The notes below the pieces were generated by a model, which saw only the letters and a program-made list of their open reading frames with translations, searched no databases and was not told the origin of the DNA. Shown piece after piece: positions 45,062-52,976 of a stretch of 64,000 bases of DNA. Position 1 is the first letter of the stretch, and each line of letters starts with the position of its first letter. The DNA is taken from NCBI GenBank assembly GCA_016927755.1, contig JAFGLZ010000198.1, positions 61,021 to 125,020 of the forward strand, given 5' to 3'. The position numbers and the translations under genes were made by a program. This stretch comes from Phycisphaerae bacterium. Lineage in GTDB: Bacteria > Planctomycetota > Phycisphaerae > UBA1845 > JAFGLZ01.

Positions 45062-46318
45062 ATGCTAACGCACACGAAATCCTGGTTGTCCGTTCTCTGT
45101 GTCTCGACCTTCGCCGTGGCCCTCACGGGCTGCCAGATCGGCCCGTCCGCCCTCAAGGTCAGCAATGCCCATTACAGCGACGCCGTCCGGATCGCCATCT
45201 CCGAGCAGCTACTGGTGAATCTGGTTCGCCTACGATACCGCGACATGCCCGTCTTCCTTGATGTCAGCAGCATCTCCACGCAGTTCGAGTTCGGTTCGTC
45301 GGGAGATGTCAGCGGGACCATCGTCGAGAATGTTGGGGGGGCCGGCATCAACACGCCCGACTCGCTCTCGCTCGGAGCGGGCGTCTCCTATTCGGAGAAG
45401 CCGACCATCACCTTTACGACCCTGGGAGGAGAGAAGTTTCAGAAACGCATGCTGGCTCCGCTGGAAATCGCCGTCATTTCTCTGCTGGGCGAATCCGGGT
45501 GGAGGGGAGATCGCATCCTGCGTATGACCGTCGAGGAGTTGAACGGCCTGGAGAACGCCCCCGGGGCTTCGGGCCCGACGCCTTCCAGAGAGCCTCGTTA
45601 TCGCGACTTCCTAGAAGCGATACGGCTTATGCAGAACCTGGTTCGAGCCCAACTCATCGACTTCGAGTTCGAGATTCGGAAGGTGGAAATCGGCAGCCCC
45701 ATCCTCTTGGACAAGGTCGAAGCAGGTGACATCGTATCCGCCGCGGGGGTAGGCCTCGTCTTCGAGACCGCATCGGAGGACAAGAAGATGGTCGCGACCA
45801 AAGAGGAGCGCAGACTCGTCCTGCGCTTCGCCCGCGGAGCGGCCGATTCGAAGGAAGCCGGGCGCCTCCGAGAGCTGCTGCGTTTGAAGCCGGACGCGAA
45901 CCGGTTCGACATGATCGAGGCGGAAGAAAGCGAATTCGATGCGCTGGAGCCCGACCGGCTGATGAGCGAGCTCGCCGTCGACACCCGGTCTCTAATGGGC
46001 GTGATGTATTACCTGTCCAACGGCGTGGAACCCCCTCCTGCCCATCAGAAGGCTGGGCTCGTCACGGTAACCGTGGACGCGGACGGGATGCCGATCGATT
46101 GGTCGGACGTACTCGAGGATCTCTTCCGGGTTCGATCGAGCCCACATCGCCCGCGCAACGCCGCCGTCGCCGTGCGACACCGCGGCTACTGGTTCTACGT
46201 CGCCGACGATGACGAGACGTCCAAGTCGACGTTCCTGCTGCTTCAACAACTGTTCTCGCTGCAGGCCGGCGATGTCGAAGCGCAGAAGCCGGTCCTGACG
46301 CTGCCCGTTGGCGGCTGA
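45062..46318 (+). CDS. Lipoprotein of unknown function
   Basis: The 418-residue protein begins STFAVALTGC, a clear lipobox. The body includes NAHYSDAVRIAISEQLLVNLVRLRYRD and FLDVSSISTQFEF, a recurrent bacterial lipoprotein pattern whose role is unknown. C-terminally there is RHRGYWFYVADDD and a Leu-rich helix (FLLLQQLFSLQ). AAGGAGA lies 6 nt before the ATG. It probably works with the small exported peptide upstream in the outer envelope, which is inferred from proximity only. Confidence 0.8.
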   Translation: MLTHTKSWLSVLCVSTFAVALTGCQIGPSALKVSNAHYSDAVRIAISEQLLVNLVRLRYRDMPVFLDVSSISTQFEFGSSGDVSGTIVENVGGAGINTPDSLSLGAGVSYSEKPTITFTTLGGEKFQKRMLAPLEIAVISLLGESGWRGDRILRMTVEELNGLENAPGASGPTPSREPRYRDFLEAIRLMQNLVRAQLIDFEFEIRKVEIGSPILLDKVEAGDIVSAAGVGLVFETASEDKKMVATKEERRLVLRFARGAADSKEAGRLRELLRLKPDANRFDMIEAEESEFDALEPDRLMSELAVDTRSLMGVMYYLSNGVEPPPAHQKAGLVTVTVDADGMPIDWSDVLEDLFRVRSSPHRPRNAAVAVRHRGYWFYVADDDETSKSTFLLLQQLFSLQAGDVEAQKPVLTLPVGG

Positions 46319-46432
46319 TCTCCGCGCCGTTAGCCCGCGGACCGGCTCCCCGCGGCTCCCACCCCCTTTCCACACTCACCCCTTCCCCACGGCCCTCTTG
46401 ACGCTAGAATGCCTCACAACAAGGAGCGGTGT

Positions 46433-47407
46433 ATGAGCGACCCGACGATCACCAAGGAAGAGAACTACTTTCGCGCCATCGAATGGCGAACCCCCGCCTG
46501 GTTGCCCGTCGCCGTCAGCCTCATGCCGGCCACCTGGCGCAAGTATCGCCAGAACCTGGAGGACATTGTCCTGCGACACCCCCGAGTCTTCGGCGAGTAC
46601 GAGAGAGGCAGCAAGGACTTCGACGCCGTCGACGGACTCTATCGCGAAGGTGAGTATGCCGACGAGTGGGGGTGCGTTTGGAGGAACATCGAACCCGGAC
46701 TCGACAGCCTCTGCATCCGTCACCCGCTCGAGGAATGGGCCGCCTTCGAGACCTACCTCCCGCCCCAACCCAAGGCCGAAGGCCTCCCCCACGGCTTCAT
46801 GTACATGAAGCTCTACTACCTCCGCGGCTTCGAGAACTTCATGATGGACCTCGTCGACGAGCCGCCCCAGCTCCGGGACCTCATCGACATGGTCCTGCAC
46901 TACAACGTCGCCGTCGTCGGCAACATGCTCGAGCACAAACGGCGCATCTACCACTTCGGCGATGACCTCGGCATGCAAGACCGACTCGCCATGGGACCCG
47001 ACCTCTGGCGCCGCTACATGAAGCCCTGCTTCGCGAGGATCTACGCGCCCATCCGCCAGACCGGCGCTCACGTCTACATGCACACCGACGGCCACGTCCT
47101 GCCCATCATCAACGACCTCATCGAATGCGGCGTGACCGTCCTCAACCCGCAGATCCGCGCCAACGGCCTCGAGGGCCTCGTCGAGCAGTGCAAGGGCAAG
47201 GTCGCCGTTAACCTCGACCTTGATCGACAGCTCTTCCCGTTCTGCACGCCCGGCGATATACGAGAGCACGTTCGCGAGGCCGTCATGAAGCTCGGATCCA
47301 AACAGGGCGGCCTCATGCTCAGCGCCGAGTGCGAACCTGACGTCTCCCTCGAGAACATCGAGGCCATCTGCCAAACTCTCGAGGACCACATGACGTTCTT
47401 CAACTGA
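46433..47407 (+). CDS. Uroporphyrinogen decarboxylase-family protein (non-heme clade)
   Basis: The 324-residue TIM-barrel protein matches the UroD superfamily: GFMYMKLYYLRGFENFMMDL, HFGDDLGMQDRLAMGP and HTDGHVLPIINDLIECGV. Members related to MtaA/CmuA act as methyltransferases on corrinoid or thiol substrates; others are uncharacterised. The proximity of an AGE-family epimerase suggests a sugar or aglycone role rather than heme synthesis. AAGGAG is 7 nt before the ATG at 46433. Confidence 0.8.
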   Translation: MSDPTITKEENYFRAIEWRTPAWLPVAVSLMPATWRKYRQNLEDIVLRHPRVFGEYERGSKDFDAVDGLYREGEYADEWGCVWRNIEPGLDSLCIRHPLEEWAAFETYLPPQPKAEGLPHGFMYMKLYYLRGFENFMMDLVDEPPQLRDLIDMVLHYNVAVVGNMLEHKRRIYHFGDDLGMQDRLAMGPDLWRRYMKPCFARIYAPIRQTGAHVYMHTDGHVLPIINDLIECGVTVLNPQIRANGLEGLVEQCKGKVAVNLDLDRQLFPFCTPGDIREHVREAVMKLGSKQGGLMLSAECEPDVSLENIEAICQTLEDHMTFFN

Positions 47408-47433
47408 TCGCCGACCCGCGACCAGGAGCCCCA

Positions 47434-48645
47434 ATGACCCAACGCATGACATTCTCCGAGCTGCGAGACTTCTACCGAGACCACCTCGCCAACGACGTCA
47501 TGTCCTTCTGGACGACCCACGCCCTCGACCACGAGTGCGGCGGCATCAACACCTGCATCCGCGACGACGGCGCGATCGTGTCCCACGACAAGTACCTCTG
47601 GTCACAGTGGCGGGCCGTCTGGGTTTTCAGCACCCTCTACCAACGCTTCGAGCCGCGACCCGAATGGCGCCAGGCCGCCGAGGGCATCTATCGCTTCGTC
47701 GCCAAGCACGGACGTGACGACGACGGCCGGACCGTCTTCTGCCTCGACAGAAGCGGGGCCATCAAGGAGGGCTACACCAGTATCTACGCCGACGCCTTCG
47801 CCCTCTCCGGCCTGACCGAGTACTTCCGAATGACGGGCGATCCGCGCGCCGAACGACTCGCACGCGAGATCTTTCCCCTTGTCAAGGCCGACCTCGACCG
47901 CCCCGGCACCTACCCCACCGACCCGCATAGGATCCCGCCCGGCTTCCGCGCCCACGGACCGAGCATGATCTTCTCCCTCGTCTTCTACGAGCTGGGCACG
48001 CTGCTGAACGATTCGACCATCCGTCAGGCCGGTCTGGACCTGACGCGCGATGTCTTCGACCACTTCCTCCGCCCGGAGGACGGTCTGCTGCACGAGTTCA
48101 TCCGCCTCGACAACACGCTCGACGAGTCGCCGGAGTGCCGCGTCATCGTCCCCGGCCACGTCATCGAGGACATGTGGTTCCAGATCCATATCCTGCAGCG
48201 CCAGCGCGACGAGTCCGGCGTCCGCCGTGCCTGCGAGCTGATCGAGCCCCATCTCGCGCTGGGTTGGGACGCCGAGCGCGGCGGCATCTACCACGCCGTC
48301 GACACGGGCGGCAGCACCGCGGCCGTCGCCTGGAAATTCGCCGACACCAAGCTCTGGTGGCCCGCCACCGAGGCACTCTACGCCTTGCTCCTGGCCTACG
48401 AGAAGACGAGCGCAACATGGTGCCTGCCCTGGTACTGGAAAGTGCATGATTATGCCTTCACTCACTACCCCGACAGGGAGCATGGCGAGTGGCGACAGCG
48501 ATTAGATGTTGACGGAAAACCACTTACGAAAACCGTCGCCCTCCCGGTCAAGGATCCGTTCCATTTGCCGCGGGCCCTGCTGCTCTGCACCGAGGTTCTC
48601 GACCGCCTCTCGCGGGGGGAGCAAGGCGGCCAACGTTTTCCGTAA
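47434..48645 (+). CDS. AGE-family epimerase/isomerase
   Basis: The 403-residue (alpha/alpha)6-barrel protein belongs to the N-acylglucosamine 2-epimerase superfamily: GGINTCIRDDG, YLWSQWRAVWVFSTLY, GYTSIYADAFAL, PGHVIEDMW and DTKLWWPATEALYALL. Conserved His and Arg line the barrel. It probably interconverts an aldose or ketose. It begins 26 nt after the UroD-family gene with AGGAG upstream, so they are one transcript. Confidence 0.85.
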   Translation: MTQRMTFSELRDFYRDHLANDVMSFWTTHALDHECGGINTCIRDDGAIVSHDKYLWSQWRAVWVFSTLYQRFEPRPEWRQAAEGIYRFVAKHGRDDDGRTVFCLDRSGAIKEGYTSIYADAFALSGLTEYFRMTGDPRAERLAREIFPLVKADLDRPGTYPTDPHRIPPGFRAHGPSMIFSLVFYELGTLLNDSTIRQAGLDLTRDVFDHFLRPEDGLLHEFIRLDNTLDESPECRVIVPGHVIEDMWFQIHILQRQRDESGVRRACELIEPHLALGWDAERGGIYHAVDTGGSTAAVAWKFADTKLWWPATEALYALLLAYEKTSATWCLPWYWKVHDYAFTHYPDREHGEWRQRLDVDGKPLTKTVALPVKDPFHLPRALLLCTEVLDRLSRGEQGGQRFP

Positions 48646-48967
48646 GTAGCGCATAAGCATAAGATTGCGATTGGGTTCGGGCTTGGGCGAAAACTCTCAA
48701 GTCGCCCCCCCGCTTACACCGATAACTGTCATAGCGAAGCGCGAGAGCGGGAGTTCTCGGGCTGACGGACCAGCCCTAAATCACCGCCGAGGTTAAGGAC
48801 AACCCAAACCCCCTGTCCCATCACCCGCGTTCACGGATGAATGCAGGCGTCGAGTGGTCATTCGGCCGCGTGTGCGCGCCGAAGGGGCGTTTTGGGGGGG
48901 AGTCGGACCCATGGTCGATCCACTCAAACCCCAACAAGGCAAGCCACACGTCCAGCGAGGTGATTCG
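48646..48967. other. Intergenic region upstream of flgM
   Basis: This 322-base stretch follows the AGE epimerase and precedes flgM. TCAAGTCG (48697) and ACCGATAA (48718) resemble sigma-28 boxes but with 13 instead of 11 nt spacing and 240 nt from the ATG, so I give it little weight. No other gene is supported. Confidence 0.3.
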
Positions 48968-49249
48968 ATGTCAGACATCGGCAACGTGCAGGGAACGAAG
49001 GGAATTGGCCCGATTCAGCCTATTGCCGGCAAAGCCTACCAGGCCGCGCAGAAGGCCGAAACACCCATTGAAGACCAGGACACCGTACAGATCAGCCAGG
49101 TCGCCGAGCTCCTCGGCAAGATCCGCGATCTGCCCGACATCCGCATCGAGAAGGTGGCGCCCATTCGACAGGCCATCATGAACGAGAAATACGACATGGA
49201 CTCGAGAATGGACACCGCCCTCGATCGACTCCTGGAGGACCTGACCTAG
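48968..49249 (+). CDS. flgM: FlgM-like anti-sigma-28 factor
   Basis: The 93-residue protein has the FlgM C-terminal pattern: DTVQISQVAELLGKIRDLPDIRIEKVAPIRQAI, then NEKYDMDSRMDTALDRLLEDL. FlgM sequesters the flagellar sigma factor until the hook is complete. No flagellar genes are in the window, so its partner is elsewhere or it regulates another sigma. GAGG sits 7 nt before the ATG at 48968; an in-frame ATG at 48911 would add 19 residues. Confidence 0.78.
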   Translation: MSDIGNVQGTKGIGPIQPIAGKAYQAAQKAETPIEDQDTVQISQVAELLGKIRDLPDIRIEKVAPIRQAIMNEKYDMDSRMDTALDRLLEDLT

Positions 49250-49536
49250 CGAAAAAGGTGTCAGGAACCTTTTACGCCCGCCCCCATATAGAACCAACGC
49301 CGAAGCGACCCGGCAATACCGGCCTCGCTTCGGCGTTTTGCATCCCGTGGAACCGGTCTGTTCTCCTGCCGTACCGAGATTTCGACAGGACAGACACTTG
49401 AAGCCCCCAAAGAGGACGATGATAATGTCATGAGGCGCAACCCAGGTTCGCACGGGACGATACGAATCTCGATCCCGCGCCGCCGGCCAGGAGGGCCGGA
49501 CGGATCTCGGATTGAGCCCCTATGGAGGTTCCTCCC

Positions 49537-51090
49537 ATGGCCACGCACTTCCGCGGGTCCATCGTCGCCGCCATCTTGGTCGGCCTGATCCTATCGACAC
49601 TCCCCATAAGCCAAGCCCAGGCCGCCGAGGATACGAGTCTGCAGCTACCGGGTCATGGAATACCGCCCAAGGCCAAACCGCATCGTCGAAGCGGCGGCGA
49701 GTCCTTCCCCCCGCTGCCCCTGCCCGCCACGCCCCTGCGCCGAAGTGAGCGTAAGCGCGAGCCCGCGCCGCCTGCCCTGGTCAGCAAGATGGCCTACACC
49801 AACGTGACCTTCGCCGTCCAGGAGGGCAAGCGTCGCGCCCGAACCGAGTGGCTCAACGTCACCGACGACGTGCGAAACCTCCTCCAGTGGACCAACCGAG
49901 AGCTCGGAATCCGATACCGCCACTTCGACAGCTCCTGGCGGAGCTTCAGCTACGACCCGACCGAGATCCCGATCCTCTACCTCACCGGACACGAGCCCCT
50001 GCCCACCCTCTCGGATGACCAACGATCGAAGATTCGCCGATACGTCTACGACGGCGGCACCATCTTCGCCAACGCCTGCTGTGGCGAGAAGAAGTTCACC
50101 GAGTCCTTCCGACGCGAGATCGCCGCGATCTTCCCGAAACGGGAGCTCGCGCCCCTCGCCTCGGACCATCCCGTCTTCAGCGCCTTCTACGACATCAAGA
50201 ACGTCCAGTACCAGCAGGGAACGGACAAACGCTTCACCAACGCGCCCTACATCGAGGGCATGAACATCGGCTGCCGAACCGCGGTTTTCTTCTCGCCGAT
50301 CGATCTGGCCAACGGCTGGTTCGGCCAGAACCCCCCGCCAAACTTCGCGCCGGGGGCGTGGATCGTCGGCGCCGATGCACGAAAGCTCGGCAGCAACATG
50401 GTCACCTACACCATCGCATGCCATGAGTACGGGCGCATGCGGGCCGTCGAGAAGGTCTTCTTCGAGAAGGCCGCCGCCACCCGAGACGAATTCGTCCTGG
50501 CGCAGGTCGTCCACGCCGGCGACTGGGACCCCACCCCCTCCGGACTGCCGAACCTCCTGAAGTTCATGCAGGACAACACCACGCTCCAGACCCAGTTCAA
50601 GCGGGAGATCGTCTCCCTCGGACAGCTTGACGTCTTCAAGCACCCGATGCTCTACATGACCGGCCAGCGCGATTTCAAGCTCAACGACGCCGAGGTCGCC
50701 CGGCTCCGAACCTATCTCGACAGCGGCGGCGTCTTGGTCGCCGATGCCGCGGCCGGCCGCAAGTCATTCGACGTGGCCTTCCGGCGCGAGATCAAGCGCG
50801 TCCTGCCCAAGGACGAGCTCGGCATCCTCCCGCTGGAACACCCGATCTATTCCGCCGTCTTCCCCGTGCGGCAGGTCGGCTACACCGACCTCGTCAAACA
50901 GGAATCGCCGAACCTCAGCGCGCCCGCCCTCGAAGGCGTGACCCGCGACGGCTCGCTCTGCGTGATCTACTCCAGGTTCAGCCTGGGCAACGGATGGGAG
51001 CAGTTGCCGTACCCCTACAACCGCGGATACGTCGACGCTGACGCCCTGAAGCTCGGCATCAACCTCTTCGTCTACGGGATGACACACTGA
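49537..51090 (+). CDS. Exported tandem DUF4159 protein
   Basis: The 517-residue protein starts with a signal peptide (ILVGLILSTLPISQAQA), then a Pro/Lys-rich linker and two DUF4159-type modules. The first contains LTGHEPLPTLSDDQRSKIRRYVYDGGTIFANACCGEKKF. The second, MTGQRDFKLNDAEVARLRTYLDSGGVLVADAAAG, repeats its layout. DUF4159 often lies near MoxR and DUF58 genes in gram-negative bacteria; the fold is class I glutamine amidotransferase-like. Role unknown. GGAGG is 8 nt before the ATG. Confidence 0.85.
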   Translation: MATHFRGSIVAAILVGLILSTLPISQAQAAEDTSLQLPGHGIPPKAKPHRRSGGESFPPLPLPATPLRRSERKREPAPPALVSKMAYTNVTFAVQEGKRRARTEWLNVTDDVRNLLQWTNRELGIRYRHFDSSWRSFSYDPTEIPILYLTGHEPLPTLSDDQRSKIRRYVYDGGTIFANACCGEKKFTESFRREIAAIFPKRELAPLASDHPVFSAFYDIKNVQYQQGTDKRFTNAPYIEGMNIGCRTAVFFSPIDLANGWFGQNPPPNFAPGAWIVGADARKLGSNMVTYTIACHEYGRMRAVEKVFFEKAAATRDEFVLAQVVHAGDWDPTPSGLPNLLKFMQDNTTLQTQFKREIVSLGQLDVFKHPMLYMTGQRDFKLNDAEVARLRTYLDSGGVLVADAAAGRKSFDVAFRREIKRVLPKDELGILPLEHPIYSAVFPVRQVGYTDLVKQESPNLSAPALEGVTRDGSLCVIYSRFSLGNGWEQLPYPYNRGYVDADALKLGINLFVYGMTH

Positions 51091-51113
51091 CAAGGGTGGG
51101 GTAGACTCTAGGT

Positions 51114-51357
51114 ATGGGAGGATTCCGTTTCACGACCTACTTCGAACGCGAGGTCTTGCGGAAGCGGCCCTATCTGAAGAAGGAGTATTGCATACGCGTT
51201 GTGCGGAGTCCTTTGCGCGAAGAGGCCCAAGAAGACAATCGTCACAGGTTCTGGGGGGGAGATAGAAGAGCTTGGGGGCAAGGTGTTGCGCGTCGTCACT
51301 CTCGCCGACAAGAGGACTATCCACAACGCCTTCCTCGATAGGGGGTTCAAGCCGTGA
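51114..51357 (+). pseudogene. Toxin-like gene frameshifted at a G7 run
   Basis: The frame from ATG 51114 reads FTTYFEREVLRKRPYLKKEY through FWG, then hits seven Gs at 51253-51259. After one fewer base the next frame continues GEIEELGGKVLRVVTLADKR to TIHNAFLDRGFKP and a stop at 51357. The two parts together make about 80 residues, a plausible complete small protein. It is a frameshift mutation, an assembly or sequencing error, or a programmed +1/slippage site. Its stop overlaps the GTG of the DUF2283 gene (GTGA), as in coupled toxin-antitoxin pairs. Confidence 0.7.
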
Positions 51358-51572
51358 GAATCAGCTACTATCCGGAAACCGACTCGCTCTATATCGACCT
51401 CTCCTCCACACCGAGTGCGGAGAGCCGCGAAGTCTCGGAAGGCGTGGTCTTGGACTACGATGTCGAGGGTAACGTCGTCGGCATTGACATCGACAACGCC
51501 AGCAGGAAACTCGAACTTGGAGAACTGTCCCTGTCCCACCTGCCCATTGCGGTGCAGAAGATAACCGCCTAG
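51354..51572 (+). CDS. DUF2283-family small protein (candidate antitoxin)
   Basis: The 72-residue protein matches DUF2283: ISYYPETDSLYIDLSS, then VVLDYDVEGNVVGIDIDNAS. DUF2283 genes often follow a small DUF4258-like gene, and such pairs are proposed toxin-antitoxin modules. The upstream partner here is frameshifted. The GTG start overlaps that gene's stop codon by 4 nt. Confidence 0.8.
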   Translation: MRISYYPETDSLYIDLSSTPSAESREVSEGVVLDYDVEGNVVGIDIDNASRKLELGELSLSHLPIAVQKITA

Positions 51573-51753
51573 ATGCCGCCGAAACGATGGAGCGAGGGCG
51601 CTGAGCATGGGAAAACGTCAGGACCGGCCAGCCGAATTCGAGATTGTCGGAGGGCCCTCTTAGGAGGTGGGCACCACGAATCCCGGAGACAATGGAAATG
51701 GTGCAGTCAGACCAGGCCCTGAACCCTAGACCCTAACCCCCAGAGAACCGAGT

Positions 51754-52785
51754 ATGTCGACAACGCCAAGACAGCCGGCCGAAATGGAAATCATCGACCG
51801 CCTCGGCAAGGCCCGAGCCCGACTCGTCGAGGAGATCCACAAGGTCATCATCGGCCAAGACGACGTCATCGAGCAGATGATGATCGCCCTCTTTAGCCAA
51901 GGACACTGCCTCCTCGTCGGCGTGCCGGGCCTGGCCAAGACGCTCCTCATCCGGACGATCAGCCAAGTCCTCAAGCTCTCCTTCAACCGCATCCAGTTCA
52001 CCCCGGACCTCATGCCATCCGACGTCACCGGAACGCAGATCATCGAGGAAGACCTCACCACCGGCCGGCGGGCCTTCCGATTCGTCAAGGGCCCCGTCTT
52101 CGCCAACATCATCCTCGCCGACGAGATCAACCGAACCCCGCCCAAGACCCAGGCCGCCCTCCTCCAGGCCATGCAGGAGTATCAGGTCTCCGTCGCCGGC
52201 GAGACGTACAACCTCGACCGGCCCTTCTTCGTCCTGGCCACGCAAAACCCCATCGAGCAGGAAGGCACCTACCCCCTGCCCGAGGCCCAGCTCGACCGAT
52301 TCATGTTCATGGTCAACATCGACTACCCCAAGCGCGACGAGGAGCGCGCCATCGTCAAGCACACGACCCGCGCCGTCCAGGGCGAGCCTCGACAGGTCCT
52401 CTCCGGCGAGGAGATCCTCAGACTCCAGCAGATCGTCCGGAAGATCCCCGTCAGCGACCACGTCGTCGACTACGCCGTCAACCTCGTCCGAGCCACCCGC
52501 CCCGGCGAGGAGGGCGCCCCCGCCTTCATCAGCGACTGGCTCACCTGGGGCGCAGGCCCACGAGCAGCCCAGTACCTCGTCATCGGCGCAAAGGCCCGCG
52601 CCATTCTTCAAGGCCGACTCAACGTCAGTTGCGACGACGTCCGCGGCGTCGCCCTGCCGGTCCTACGACACCGAATCTTCACCAACTTCAACGCCGACGC
52701 CGAAGGCATCAAACCCGAAGACGTCGTCAAGCGGCTCATGGAGACCGTCACCGAACCCGCCGCTAGCGCCTACGCCAAGGCGTAG
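51754..52785 (+). CDS. MoxR-family AAA+ ATPase
   Basis: The 343-residue protein has Walker A GVPGLAKT, Walker B LADEI and sensor 1 ATQNPIEQEGTYPLPEAQLDRF, all diagnostic of MoxR ATPases, which are thought to remodel or insert metals into partner proteins containing MIDAS/VWA domains. Normally a DUF58 and VWA genes follow; here the next gene is an unrelated exported protein. The ATG at 51754 has a weak ribosome site. Confidence 0.88.
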   Translation: MSTTPRQPAEMEIIDRLGKARARLVEEIHKVIIGQDDVIEQMMIALFSQGHCLLVGVPGLAKTLLIRTISQVLKLSFNRIQFTPDLMPSDVTGTQIIEEDLTTGRRAFRFVKGPVFANIILADEINRTPPKTQAALLQAMQEYQVSVAGETYNLDRPFFVLATQNPIEQEGTYPLPEAQLDRFMFMVNIDYPKRDEERAIVKHTTRAVQGEPRQVLSGEEILRLQQIVRKIPVSDHVVDYAVNLVRATRPGEEGAPAFISDWLTWGAGPRAAQYLVIGAKARAILQGRLNVSCDDVRGVALPVLRHRIFTNFNADAEGIKPEDVVKRLMETVTEPAASAYAKA

Positions 52786-52976
52786 GCGACAAGTCGAAAC
52801 GTCGACACGTCAACAAGTCGACATCCCGAAGCGGCTTGGTTCGCTAGACTGTGGGAATGCTCCACGTAGCCGGCGACTGCGCTTGCGTTTCGCGGCGCTT
52901 GACCTGCTTGTGGCTTGCGGATACTCCTCGCGGTCAGGAAGATGATCTCTCGCAACTACTCCTGAAGGGGTCGAAC

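Noticed and set aside
48697..48725. Sigma-28-like promoter boxes upstream of flgM.
   Set aside because: The spacer is 13 nt rather than 11 and the boxes are about 240 nt from the ATG, so chance is likely.
51723..51739. Telomere-like ACCCTA units.
   Set aside because: Only two imperfect units in a coding-gene leader; no long array.
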